Positions 53,901 through 61,473 of a DNA stretch of 64,000 nucleotides are shown piece after piece (positions within the stretch are counted from its first letter, which is position 1; each line of letters starts with the position of its first letter). The notes beneath the pieces are model-generated. The model saw only the letters and a program-made list of their open reading frames with translations, was not told the DNA's origin and did not search any database. The position numbers and the translations under genes were made by a program. Source of the DNA: Crocinitomicaceae bacterium (GTDB taxonomy: Bacteria; Bacteroidota; Bacteroidia; Flavobacteriales_D; Crocinitomicaceae); contig JAHEMR010000004.1 of assembly GCA_024643545.1 (NCBI GenBank), positions 248,001 to 312,000 on the forward strand, written 5' to 3'.

Positions 53901-56851
53901 ATGGTCAATTCAACGCGGCAATTACACTTTCTTCGGGTGCCAATTCACTGGTTTTAACGGTGAACAACAATTGTGGAACAGACCAACATCATTGGGATAT
54001 TCAATTTACACCTTGTTCTACTCCGGTAATTAGCATAATGAATCCAAGTAACAGTGGACTTTCTGTCAATGCTGCGGGTTTTAATTTTCAAGCGAACCTT
54101 CAAAACATCACCAATACACAAGGAATTTTATTCAGTTTAAATGGCGCGACGATTTCAAATTTCAGCTATTCAAATGGAGTCTTGACATCAAATTTAAACC
54201 TTCAAAATGGATTAAATACCATTGTCCTAAAAGCTACGAATGCTTGTGGAACAGACATAAAAACGGTAACACTTTTTTACACTAATTGTGTGGCACCGAT
54301 TATTAACGTGAGTAGCCCATCATTGAACAATGGAACTGTTTCAAATCCTACATTTGCCTATTCAGCAAACATTCAAAACATCACAAATACACAAGGAATT
54401 CTCCTGAGTTTGAATGGAACAGCAATTTCAAATTACACCTTCACCAACGGACAACTTTCAGCCAACATTAATTTGGCAGCAGGATTGAACACCCTTGTTT
54501 TAACTGTTACGAATGCATGTGGTTCGGACATGAAAACGACAACAGTAAATTATTTGAACTGTTCAGTACCGAGTGTTTCAATCATGAATCCAGCTACAAG
54601 TAATGTAAACGTTAGCAATGCCGCATATACTTTCCAAGCTGCGGTACAACAAATGACAAGTTCACAAGGAATCAGTTTAACCTTAAACGGTGTGTCCATT
54701 CCAAATTTTACCTTCGCCAATGGACAAGTGTCTGCGGTTGTAAATTTAATTCCTGGTATCAATACCTTCGTCATTTCCACTACAAATGCATGTGGGTCCG
54801 ATTCCAAAACGCAAGTGCTTACCTATACAGCGTGTACAGCACCTCAAGTCACAATATTGAATCCAATCAATACCAATTTCGGGGTTTCAAATCCAACAAT
54901 CAATTTTCAAGCAACTTGCACGAACGTAAATACAACGCAAGGAATTAGTTTTAGTTTAAATGGAAATCCAATAACGAATTTTGTTTTGCTCAATGGCCAG
55001 ATTTCGGAGAACATTACCTTATCAAACGGAATGAATACGATTGTCCTTTCTGCAACAAATGCATGTGGGAACGATGCTCAAAACCGAGTAATTCGTTATG
55101 AACCGTGTATTGCGCCAATAGTATCGATCACAAATCCAACCGGAACAAACTACACTGCAACTTCAAATGCGATTTCATTGTCAGCAAATGTGCAGAACAT
55201 GACAAATGCTCAAGGAGTAAGTTTAACCGTTAATGGTGTGCCGGTAAGTAACATCCAATTCAATCTGTCATCAGGACTTCTCACAGCAAATATTCCATTA
55301 TCTGCAGGCAATAACAGCATCGTATTAAGTGCAAATGGTTCTTGCGGTACAGACAGTAAAACGATTGATGTTGCATTCAATCCGTGTATTGCTCCAATTG
55401 TTTCAATTTTGACTCCAGCAAGTAATAATAGTACTGTGAGTTCAGGTACTTTTGCTTTTTCAGCGAATGTGCAAAATGCAACTATGCAACAAATTAGTGT
55501 GTCGTTGAATGGGACTAACGTACCGAATTTCAACTTGAATAATGGGGTGGTTTCAGCAAACCTGAATCTATCCAATGGCGCGAATGAAATTGCCGTTTCT
55601 GTAACGAATGCTTGTGGTACAGATAGCAAAACAGTTTACGTCAAATTTGAAGAATGCCTTGCTCCCGTCGTGAATATTAGCAATCCACTTTCTTCAGGAA
55701 CTTCAGTTACAAACGCAAGTTATAATTTCTTGGGTACCATTCAAAACATCGGAAATGGACAAGGAATCAGTTTAACATTGAACGGTAACATCATTCCAAA
55801 TGCAAGCTTCTCAAATGGTCAAATTTCGGCGATGTTAACCTTAACGAGTGGCATGAATCAGATCGTATTATCGGCAGTTAATAACTGTGGTACAGATAGT
55901 CAAAGCACTACGATTACATTTGATCAATGTGTTCCTCCTGTGGTCACAATCCAAAATCCTGTTGATGTATTCTATGGAGTAAACAGTCCTATTTTTCCTT
56001 TTCAAGCGACGGTTCAGAATATGCCAAATTCCCAAGGAATCAACTTAACCATTTCGGGTAATCCAGTGAATAATTTCAACTTTTCCAATAGCAACTTTAC
56101 CTCTACCCTAAACTTGCCGGAAGGCGTAAATGAAATAGTTTTAACGGCAACAAATGCATGTGGTACCTCTTCGCAACTTCGCACCATTCGTTACCAGAGT
56201 TGTATTCCACCTGTGGTGAATATCACAACGGATCCTATTTCGGGAAGTACAACAAATTCAACAAACCTTGTTTTCACGGCGAATGTTACAAATTTCGCCC
56301 CAAGTACCATCCTTCAACTAACCGTTAACGGGAATAATTTCACCAACTATTCCAATATGAATGGTGCATTAAGTGCGAATATTTCGTTAATGAACGGTAC
56401 AAACGAGGTTCAGGTGACCGCCATTAGCTCTTGTGGGTCCGATACTAAGACCTATGTCATTACCTTTGATGACGCCAGTCAAAACGGTGGGCCAGGGAAT
56501 TCCGATGGAACATTCAAACTAAATCAACAATCGAATCAGACGAAACCAACATCAACTCCACCACAGCATACCATACCTGCGAAACCAACAACACCTCCTC
56601 CAGCGGCAAAACCAACAACCGTTCCGACTACCACAACTGCACCGGTGAAACCCACAACACCTCCTCCAGCGGCAAAACCAACGCAAACACCGGTAACGAC
56701 AAAACCAGCGGCAACAACTCCAACGCCACAAAAAGAAATACCGGCATCAGGTGGAGGTCAAAAGCCCGTAAACACGAACCAGAGTCCACAAAATCAAACA
56801 AATCCAGTTCCCGCTAAAGGCGGTAGTACTGAAAAAGGAGGAGGCAAATAA
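50945..56851 (+). CDS. giant surface protein: outer-membrane barrel plus 17 Cys-paired repeats plus Pro/Thr tail
   Basis: This 1968-residue protein has a signal peptide at residues 1-20, then a predicted beta-barrel at about 25-270 (alternating strands such as GYGLVLGRSYNYDYGKKISF and WMPSLGFGLGYQVGKRT). From about residue 292 to 1845 there are 17 repeats of about 85-93 residues. Each has NGxxxxNFxFxNGQ, LxxGxNTIxLxATNACGTD and, about 15 residues on, a second Cys before APxVxIxNP. The last repeat lacks the second Cys. The tail (1845-1968) is Pro/Thr/Lys/Gly-rich. The repeats resemble HYR/Ig-like modules, and a barrel followed by Ig-like repeats recalls inverse autotransporters. Adhesion is a guess. 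Confidence 0.75.
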   Translation: MKKLYILSILLICSSFANAQRINYDISSKWFFGLNAGVTWNSNDVKNVNSSGYGLVLGRSYNYDYGKKISFDLRGRYLAGSWVGQDTSAFKLTNYPGGPLDSYNIDSNSIYVNNFQTDVRRLALELVLHMNGVREKTGIDPYIFGGIGLTWTQTYGDLLNTVDSTSLYDYTSLQQAGPLGPQLPSALDGLYETRLDGGKDNQYNVKWMPSLGFGLGYQVGKRTSLGIEHKTTFTKGDNFDGFISQSKRLKNDWYHYTSAYIRINFKSRGRQNSTDNTIDNSTGNINNYTSATNCPKPTLTLVSGNNKTVTNSQYHIEFKVSNLLSASGATLFNELNQPVLFNYNASTQVIDAMVQLHSGQNTFHLTASNNCGSETAIVTVTLLNCVTPTAAFTNPNGGSMTVKTSDFAFSAVIQGSVNANGIKLVMNGMSLNGATYNQANGLIQRAITLVPGVNTIQLTVTNDCGTNTYTATITYDNCVPVSLQLINPSASGTTVNNAAFTLSASISGSLTNAQAKVFQNGLQLSNILIQANGQIQIPTTLTTGINTFNVEVSNGCGNDVEITSIYFQNCIAPSITIQSPTQNQSLTASGNAVRLKSTISNITTKQNIKVIVNGIEQSNFTFNAATGALELGLSPINGSNSITITATNNCGSDVETIQFNYINCTGLAPNVSMLSSGGTTNSSIYTLLANTGSVGINGQSITVTQNGSPIAFNQTAGQINAVTTLIPGVNTFVVTAASTACGSDSKTITVNYNNCVAPQITLIQPTTTGGTTNIGSLQFKASATNIVQSQNIQLVKNGQQIPFTFANGLIEATINLTNGINTITVSVNNACGNDAETFTVNYVQCIPPTIQLNSSIPTGTTVTNASFPFSAIVLGALSQNMSLKLNGVTTSFNMNNTSVTATLSLSPGLNTIIFNASNDCGVDVETITVNYDNCIVPSISNFSNNASSIIATASAAQTITATIANATTQNIIFTQNGVQRPFSLVNGQFNAAITLSSGANSLVLTVNNNCGTDQHHWDIQFTPCSTPVISIMNPSNSGLSVNAAGFNFQANLQNITNTQGILFSLNGATISNFSYSNGVLTSNLNLQNGLNTIVLKATNACGTDIKTVTLFYTNCVAPIINVSSPSLNNGTVSNPTFAYSANIQNITNTQGILLSLNGTAISNYTFTNGQLSANINLAAGLNTLVLTVTNACGSDMKTTTVNYLNCSVPSVSIMNPATSNVNVSNAAYTFQAAVQQMTSSQGISLTLNGVSIPNFTFANGQVSAVVNLIPGINTFVISTTNACGSDSKTQVLTYTACTAPQVTILNPINTNFGVSNPTINFQATCTNVNTTQGISFSLNGNPITNFVLLNGQISENITLSNGMNTIVLSATNACGNDAQNRVIRYEPCIAPIVSITNPTGTNYTATSNAISLSANVQNMTNAQGVSLTVNGVPVSNIQFNLSSGLLTANIPLSAGNNSIVLSANGSCGTDSKTIDVAFNPCIAPIVSILTPASNNSTVSSGTFAFSANVQNATMQQISVSLNGTNVPNFNLNNGVVSANLNLSNGANEIAVSVTNACGTDSKTVYVKFEECLAPVVNISNPLSSGTSVTNASYNFLGTIQNIGNGQGISLTLNGNIIPNASFSNGQISAMLTLTSGMNQIVLSAVNNCGTDSQSTTITFDQCVPPVVTIQNPVDVFYGVNSPIFPFQATVQNMPNSQGINLTISGNPVNNFNFSNSNFTSTLNLPEGVNEIVLTATNACGTSSQLRTIRYQSCIPPVVNITTDPISGSTTNSTNLVFTANVTNFAPSTILQLTVNGNNFTNYSNMNGALSANISLMNGTNEVQVTAISSCGSDTKTYVITFDDASQNGGPGNSDGTFKLNQQSNQTKPTSTPPQHTIPAKPTTPPPAAKPTTVPTTTTAPVKPTTPPPAAKPTQTPVTTKPAATTPTPQKEIPASGGGQKPVNTNQSPQNQTNPVPAKGGSTEKGGGK
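56581..56682. repeat. 36-bp direct repeat in the Pro/Thr tail
   Basis: The segment at 56581-56616 recurs at 56647-56682 with one difference. It encodes KPTTPPPAAKPT and suggests recent slippage or recombination. Confidence 0.7.
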
Positions 56852-56863
56852 GCCTCCTTTTTT
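56839..56863 (+). terminator. intrinsic terminator overlapping the stop codon of the giant repeat gene
   Basis: AGGAGGC pairs with GCCTCCT around AAATAA, followed by T. The loop contains the TAA stop and the 5' arm encodes the last Gly residues. Confidence 0.85.
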
Positions 56864-56925
56864 ATTCGAAATAATAGTACTTTTCATCATTTCTTGCTAT
56901 ATTCGCAATCTTAAAATTTAGTGAA

Positions 56926-59157
56926 ATGGCAATTATTGGAAAAATACGTTCAAAATCGGGATTACTAGTTGGAATTGTAGGACTTGCATTGGCAACCTTT
57001 ATCTTATCAGATTACCAACAAATGCTAGGTATCAATGAAGGTGAATATGGTATTGGTACTGTATACGGAGAAAAAGTTGATCCGAAAGATTACACCATTG
57101 CGAGCAATAAATTCCAAGAGCAAGGTAGAAACCAAGCGATGCAAAACAACAAGGAATTTACGGATGCCGACATGGAAACAGCCAATGATAATAGCTGGAA
57201 CTATTTGGTTGATTCCACCATTTTAAGCAAAGAGTACAGCGCATTAGGTATCTCCGTTTCAGAACGTGAGTTTAACGCGTATTTATTGGCTACTGATGGA
57301 TTCAACATCATACAAGACCTGAATCAATTCTTTGTTGATTCTTTGACTGGTGCGGTTTCTCCTCAATCAATGGTAGAAGGAAGAAAAAAACTTCAATCAA
57401 CCTTAACAAAACTAAAAACTAGCAAAGAGCCTCAAGCAGTTCAGCAGTGGAATGGCACAAAACAATATTACACGGACACAAGAAAACGTGAGAAGTATTT
57501 TGGTTTATTAGACCAAGCAGCTTACGTTACAAATCTGGAGGCAGCTGATAAATATTACGCTGCAAAAGAAACAAAATCAATTTCTTTTGTTTTCCGTCCG
57601 TATTCTGATATCGCGGATGCAAACGTTAAAGTTTCAGACAAAGAATTACACGCATATTACGACGAACATAAAGGGGATAAAAAATATGCAATCCGTTCGT
57701 CTTCTCGTGAGGTGAAAGTATTTGATGTTGTTGTAGCTCCATCGAAAGCGGATACAAGTAAAATGAACAAGTTATTGAATGAGTTAAAAGCTGGCTTCAT
57801 TACCTCTACAAATGATTCCTTGTACGTTTTACGCAACAGTGATGTGAAAGTATATTTCAACAACAAACGTTCTACAGCTGTTCCTGAAGGAAATCCAAAA
57901 TCAAATCAATACCAGACATACCCAATTTCTTATGATACGATTTTTAAATTAGCTACAATTGGTCAAGTAGTTGGTCCATATGCGATGAAAGAAAGTATGG
58001 TTATTTCTAAAGTAATTGGCTTTACACCATCAAGATTGAAGGCAAGACATATCCTTTTATCAACGAATGGAAGCAAAGACGCTAAAGTAATTGAAGCGAA
58101 ACGTCAAACAGCAGACAGCCTACTAAAAGTGATCAATAAAGATAACTTTGTATCCATTTCAGATAAATACTCTGATGATACTCAATCCAAAAAAGCAGGT
58201 GGGGTTATCGATAATTTCTTAGAAGGTGACATGGTTGCGGAATTTGGTTCTTATTGTGCGACTGCTCCTCTAAATAAATTTGGCATCGTGAAAACAGAAT
58301 TTGGTTTTCACATTGTTGAAGTATTGGAAAGAGATGCATCAAAACTACCAGTCTTAGCTTCAATTTCAAAACAATTTAAGGCATCTGAAGAAACGATTAG
58401 CAATAAAGAAAGTGAGATTAATAACATCCTTTATAAATTGGATAGAAAAATTGGAAAAACTACTGATTTGTTGAAGAAAGTAAGCCTATTCGATACCATT
58501 GTACGTCAAGCAAATTATGTGGCTCGTTCAATCATGTTGGAAGACAGAGCTCCTAAAACCTATGGCTTTATGACCTCCATGGCTTCAGATAAAATTCTGG
58601 AGTTAGCGTACAGTGAAGGTGTTGAAGTAGGATCGTTAACTACCTATCCAATCAAGGATAAAGACAAGTACATTATCGGTATGGTTACTTCTATTAAAGA
58701 AGAAGGTGAGCCAACATTCGAGAATGCGAAAGCAGAAATGGAACGTGAGTTGATCATTGAGAAAAAAGCAAAACGATTAATGAACCAAATGTCAAAAGGA
58801 AACTCGCTAAAAGCGGTAGCTAAAAAATGTAATTTGGTAGTTCAAAATGCAGAGATCACTTTTGCAAATCCGCAAATCGCAAATGTTGGATACGAACCAG
58901 AAATTATCGGTATGCTTTTCTCTTCTGTCATGAAAAAAGGGAAACGCACATTGCCTTTAAAAGGGAAAAGTGGTGTGTACATGATTCAAGTAATGAAAAT
59001 GACGAAAGCTCCTGCGAGCACTTCTTTCAAAGTTGAACGTGATGAAATGACCAAAACATTAAAAGGTTCATTCCAAGGGCAAGCAATTGGGGCCTTGAGA
59101 AAAACGGCTGAGGTTGTTGATAACCGTAAATTAAATGAATTGAGATTACGTTTATAA
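56926..59157 (+). CDS. PpiD/SurA-like periplasmic folding factor with PpiC domain
   Basis: This 743-residue protein has one N-terminal membrane helix (GLLVGIVGLALATFIL), the SurA_N-type chaperone part, and a PpiC prolyl isomerase domain at about residues 360-460 (LKARHILLS, FVSISDKYSDDTQSKKAGG, FGFHIVEVLER). This layout is PpiD, an inner-membrane chaperone for outer-membrane proteins. A TATATTCG at 56898-56905 resembles a -7 element. Confidence 0.9.
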   Translation: MAIIGKIRSKSGLLVGIVGLALATFILSDYQQMLGINEGEYGIGTVYGEKVDPKDYTIASNKFQEQGRNQAMQNNKEFTDADMETANDNSWNYLVDSTILSKEYSALGISVSEREFNAYLLATDGFNIIQDLNQFFVDSLTGAVSPQSMVEGRKKLQSTLTKLKTSKEPQAVQQWNGTKQYYTDTRKREKYFGLLDQAAYVTNLEAADKYYAAKETKSISFVFRPYSDIADANVKVSDKELHAYYDEHKGDKKYAIRSSSREVKVFDVVVAPSKADTSKMNKLLNELKAGFITSTNDSLYVLRNSDVKVYFNNKRSTAVPEGNPKSNQYQTYPISYDTIFKLATIGQVVGPYAMKESMVISKVIGFTPSRLKARHILLSTNGSKDAKVIEAKRQTADSLLKVINKDNFVSISDKYSDDTQSKKAGGVIDNFLEGDMVAEFGSYCATAPLNKFGIVKTEFGFHIVEVLERDASKLPVLASISKQFKASEETISNKESEINNILYKLDRKIGKTTDLLKKVSLFDTIVRQANYVARSIMLEDRAPKTYGFMTSMASDKILELAYSEGVEVGSLTTYPIKDKDKYIIGMVTSIKEEGEPTFENAKAEMERELIIEKKAKRLMNQMSKGNSLKAVAKKCNLVVQNAEITFANPQIANVGYEPEIIGMLFSSVMKKGKRTLPLKGKSGVYMIQVMKMTKAPASTSFKVERDEMTKTLKGSFQGQAIGALRKTAEVVDNRKLNELRLRL

Positions 59158-59178
59158 TCCTTATATATTGATTTTTTG

Positions 59179-59745
59179 ATGCTGAAATCAGAAATCAGAT
59201 CCTTTTACAAGCAAAAAAGATCCGGACTAAGTCCAACCGAAATAGAAAGAATCTCCTCACAAGTCCAAGCACTTGTAGGAGATTCTTTTTCGTTTAAAGA
59301 CAAAAAGATTAGCTTGTTTTTACCCATAGTACGTCAAAAAGAAATCAATACTTTTGGTTTGCTGGCTGACATTATTCAACAAGGTGGACACCCAGTCGTT
59401 GCTAGAGCTAATTTTACAGACTTGACTATGAGCTTGTATCTTTATGAAGGAGCGAGCCAATTGACTTTGAACAGCTTTGGCATACCAGAACCAACAAGTG
59501 GGATAGAAATTCAAGCGGAAGAGCTAGACCTAGTTTTTGTGCCATTATTAGGCCTTAACAATAAAGGTTTTCGTGTTGGATATGGAAAAGGGTTTTACGA
59601 CCGTTTACTTCAACGTTGTGCGCCTAACTGCATGTTTGTCGGGCTTCATCTCTTTGACGAATTCATGCAGATAGAAGATCTCCATCAAAACGATATCGCA
59701 CTGCATATGTGCATCACTCCAGTAAGACAATATGATTTCAGATAA
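59179..59745 (+). CDS. 5-formyltetrahydrofolate cyclo-ligase
   Basis: This 188-residue enzyme of the MTHFS/YgfA family turns 5-formyl-THF into methenyl-THF with ATP. The signature GFRVGYGKGFYDRLLQR is present, with an N-terminal FYKQKRSGLSPTEIERIS. I chose the ATG at 59179; an in-frame TTG at 59176 precedes it. A small membrane ORF starts within its last codons. Confidence 0.92.
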   Translation: MLKSEIRSFYKQKRSGLSPTEIERISSQVQALVGDSFSFKDKKISLFLPIVRQKEINTFGLLADIIQQGGHPVVARANFTDLTMSLYLYEGASQLTLNSFGIPEPTSGIEIQAEELDLVFVPLLGLNNKGFRVGYGKGFYDRLLQRCAPNCMFVGLHLFDEFMQIEDLHQNDIALHMCITPVRQYDFR

Positions 59746-59899
59746 AAACTTGCAAGGAAGGTTCCATTTGTTGGCAATACTGTTAATCCCAGCAAACATG
59801 ATGGTGATCTTTATGAATGTAAAATGGTGGGTAGAAATCCCCGTTCACATTATCTCTGTGGTACTTATTATTTTTTCTTTGAAGAAGAAACAGGGATAA
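59732..59899 (+). CDS. small two-helix membrane protein (55 residues)
   Basis: This short ORF starts with ATG 14 bases inside the end of the cyclo-ligase gene and overlaps the end of the convergent DUF4920 gene by 32 bases. It encodes two hydrophobic segments (FHLLAILLIPANMMVIFMNV and PVHIISVVLIIFSL) flanked by charges (KWW between, KKKQG at the end). The composition looks like a real membrane protein and the overlap suggests translational coupling. There is no family match I can name. Confidence 0.6.
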   Translation: MISDKNLQGRFHLLAILLIPANMMVIFMNVKWWVEIPVHIISVVLIIFSLKKKQG

Positions 59900-60353
59900 G
59901 AACTCCATCTGCTTCAAAATTCATTTCAATCTTAGGAGAAACAATTTTGTCTATTTCTGATTGAGGTGCATTTCCATCTTCTAAAAAGTGCTTTTGAAGT
60001 TGTACCGAAATCGTATCATAATAAGCTACACCATGAAAATAAGCAACATTACCAGTTTCTGTTTTTGGTGGAATGCCAAAGTGGTTTTTGAAACGAATAC
60101 GCAACAATTCTCCATCCGATTTTTTAACATTTACCCAGCAACCTGCACTTTGACAAACATTCACGATTGGTGCGGAAAAAGTAAATGTATCTTGTTGTGG
60201 ATTTTGGTTAAATTGCTTCACCATGTCCTCTAATGAAATCGCTTTAGCCATTTCAACATCGCTTGGTCCATAATGCTTGAACGCCTCTTTTTGAGAGCCA
60301 CAACTTTGTAGGATGAATCCAATACTTAAAATTGATGCGAAACAGATTCTCAT
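59868..60353 (-). CDS. DUF4920 lipoprotein
   Basis: This 161-residue protein has a lipobox (ILQSC, Cys18) and the DUF4920 domain (FTFSAPIVNVCQSAGCWVNV, KNHFGIP, AYFHGVAYYDTISVQ). It belongs to a conserved Bacteroidota family of unknown function, probably anchored in a membrane facing the periplasm. Its ATG overlaps the stop of the preceding gene by four bases. Confidence 0.85.
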   Translation of the reverse strand: MRICFASILSIGFILQSCGSQKEAFKHYGPSDVEMAKAISLEDMVKQFNQNPQQDTFTFSAPIVNVCQSAGCWVNVKKSDGELLRIRFKNHFGIPPKTETGNVAYFHGVAYYDTISVQLQKHFLEDGNAPQSEIDKIVSPKIEMNFEADGVLIPVSSSKKK

Positions 60354-60721
60354 TTTTCTAGGAAGTTTTGATAAAAGTCTTGCAACAAATACGATTTTCC
60401 ATCCACAACAACTGTTTGAATTTGATTAGCCGACAAAAAACGCAAAATCACACGTCGTGAATCAGCTGTATTTGAAACCATCAGAAATGTCGCTTTATGG
60501 TTTGTAGCATTAAAGTCCACATTGAAAAATGGCTCATAATATTTGGCGTACGATGCGACATCTTCTGAACTTAATTGATTTGGTAGAACTACTTCGATTC
60601 TTCCCGAAGCCACACCCTCTCTTAAGTGATTCACAGATGAACAACTAGCTGTATTTGCAGACTGTGCAATAGAAATTGAACCTGTCACAAAAAATAGGAT
60701 TCCAAAAAGTACATGTTTCAT
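60350..60721 (-). CDS. small secreted protein, unknown function
   Basis: This 123-residue protein has a signal peptide at residues 1-19 (ending SIAQ). The mature part of about 100 residues has alternating strands and helices (VDFNATNHKATFLMVS, RVILRFLSANQIQTVVVDG), with no recognised domain. It is coupled to the DUF4920 gene by a four-base overlap, so the two may act together. Confidence 0.65.
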   Translation of the reverse strand: MKHVLFGILFFVTGSISIAQSANTASCSSVNHLREGVASGRIEVVLPNQLSSEDVASYAKYYEPFFNVDFNATNHKATFLMVSNTADSRRVILRFLSANQIQTVVVDGKSYLLQDFYQNFLEK

Positions 60722-60780
60722 AGCAAGATGGTTTTATTCGTATGTGCTAATCTACAAAATATTTCGCAATTTTGAATCCA

Positions 60781-61392
60781 ATGGGAAATTTATTAGCATT
60801 TCATACACCAGGCCGTTTGGAAGGTGGTTGCGACGAAGCAGGAAGAGGATGTTTGAGTGGTCCAGTAGTTGCTGCTGCAGTGATTCTAGACCCCAACAAA
60901 CCTATTCCAGCACTTAACGACTCCAAACAGATTACCGAAAAGAATAGGTTGATTCTTCGTGACCAAATTATGAATGAAGCACTCGCATTCGCAATTGGCA
61001 TCGTTTCTCATCAGGAAATTGATGAAATAAATATTCTCAACGCGAGTTTCTTGGCGATGCACCGTGCGATTGATCAACTAAATATTACGCCTGAATTTTT
61101 GCTCATTGACGGAAACCGATTCAATCCCTATACTGGAATTTCACATGTATGTATTGTAAAAGGGGATGCCAAATACCAATCAATCGCGGCAGCATCAATT
61201 CTCGCCAAAACAAAACGAGATGAAATCATGGATTCACTTCACGAGCTTTATCCCGTATATAAATGGTCTAAAAACAAAGGCTATCCAACGATTGATCACC
61301 GCTCGGCAATCGCTGAACATGGTGCAAGTCCATATCACCGAATGACATTTCGCTTGCTCGCTGATAAAAGTCAACTTGATTTATTCGAGTAA
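60781..61392 (+). CDS. rnhB: ribonuclease HII
   Basis: RNase HII removes ribonucleotides from DNA. The protein of about 203 residues has the catalytic Asp-Glu in [20 protein letters not shown] and the LLIDGNRF motif with the third acid. [17 protein letters not shown] is the family C-terminal signature. I chose the ATG at 60781 ([11 protein letters not shown]); an in-frame TTG at 60772 lies inside a promoter-like CAATTTTG. Confidence 0.95.
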   Translation: MGNLLAFHTPGRLEGGCDEAGRGCLSGPVVAAAVILDPNKPIPALNDSKQITEKNRLILRDQIMNEALAFAIGIVSHQEIDEINILNASFLAMHRAIDQLNITPEFLLIDGNRFNPYTGISHVCIVKGDAKYQSIAAASILAKTKRDEIMDSLHELYPVYKWSKNKGYPTIDHRSAIAEHGASPYHRMTFRLLADKSQLDLFE

Positions 61393-61473
61393 ACATTAAC
61401 TTGTTAATTTAAATCACTAAAACGAAGCAAAGCACGTCGAATTCACGCTAATTTTGAATAAATACGTGAAATG

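Noticed and set aside
50945..56851. Several minus-strand frames inside the giant gene
   Set aside because: They arise from the repeats and have no signal sequence or recognisable family segment; the plus-strand protein is clearly real.
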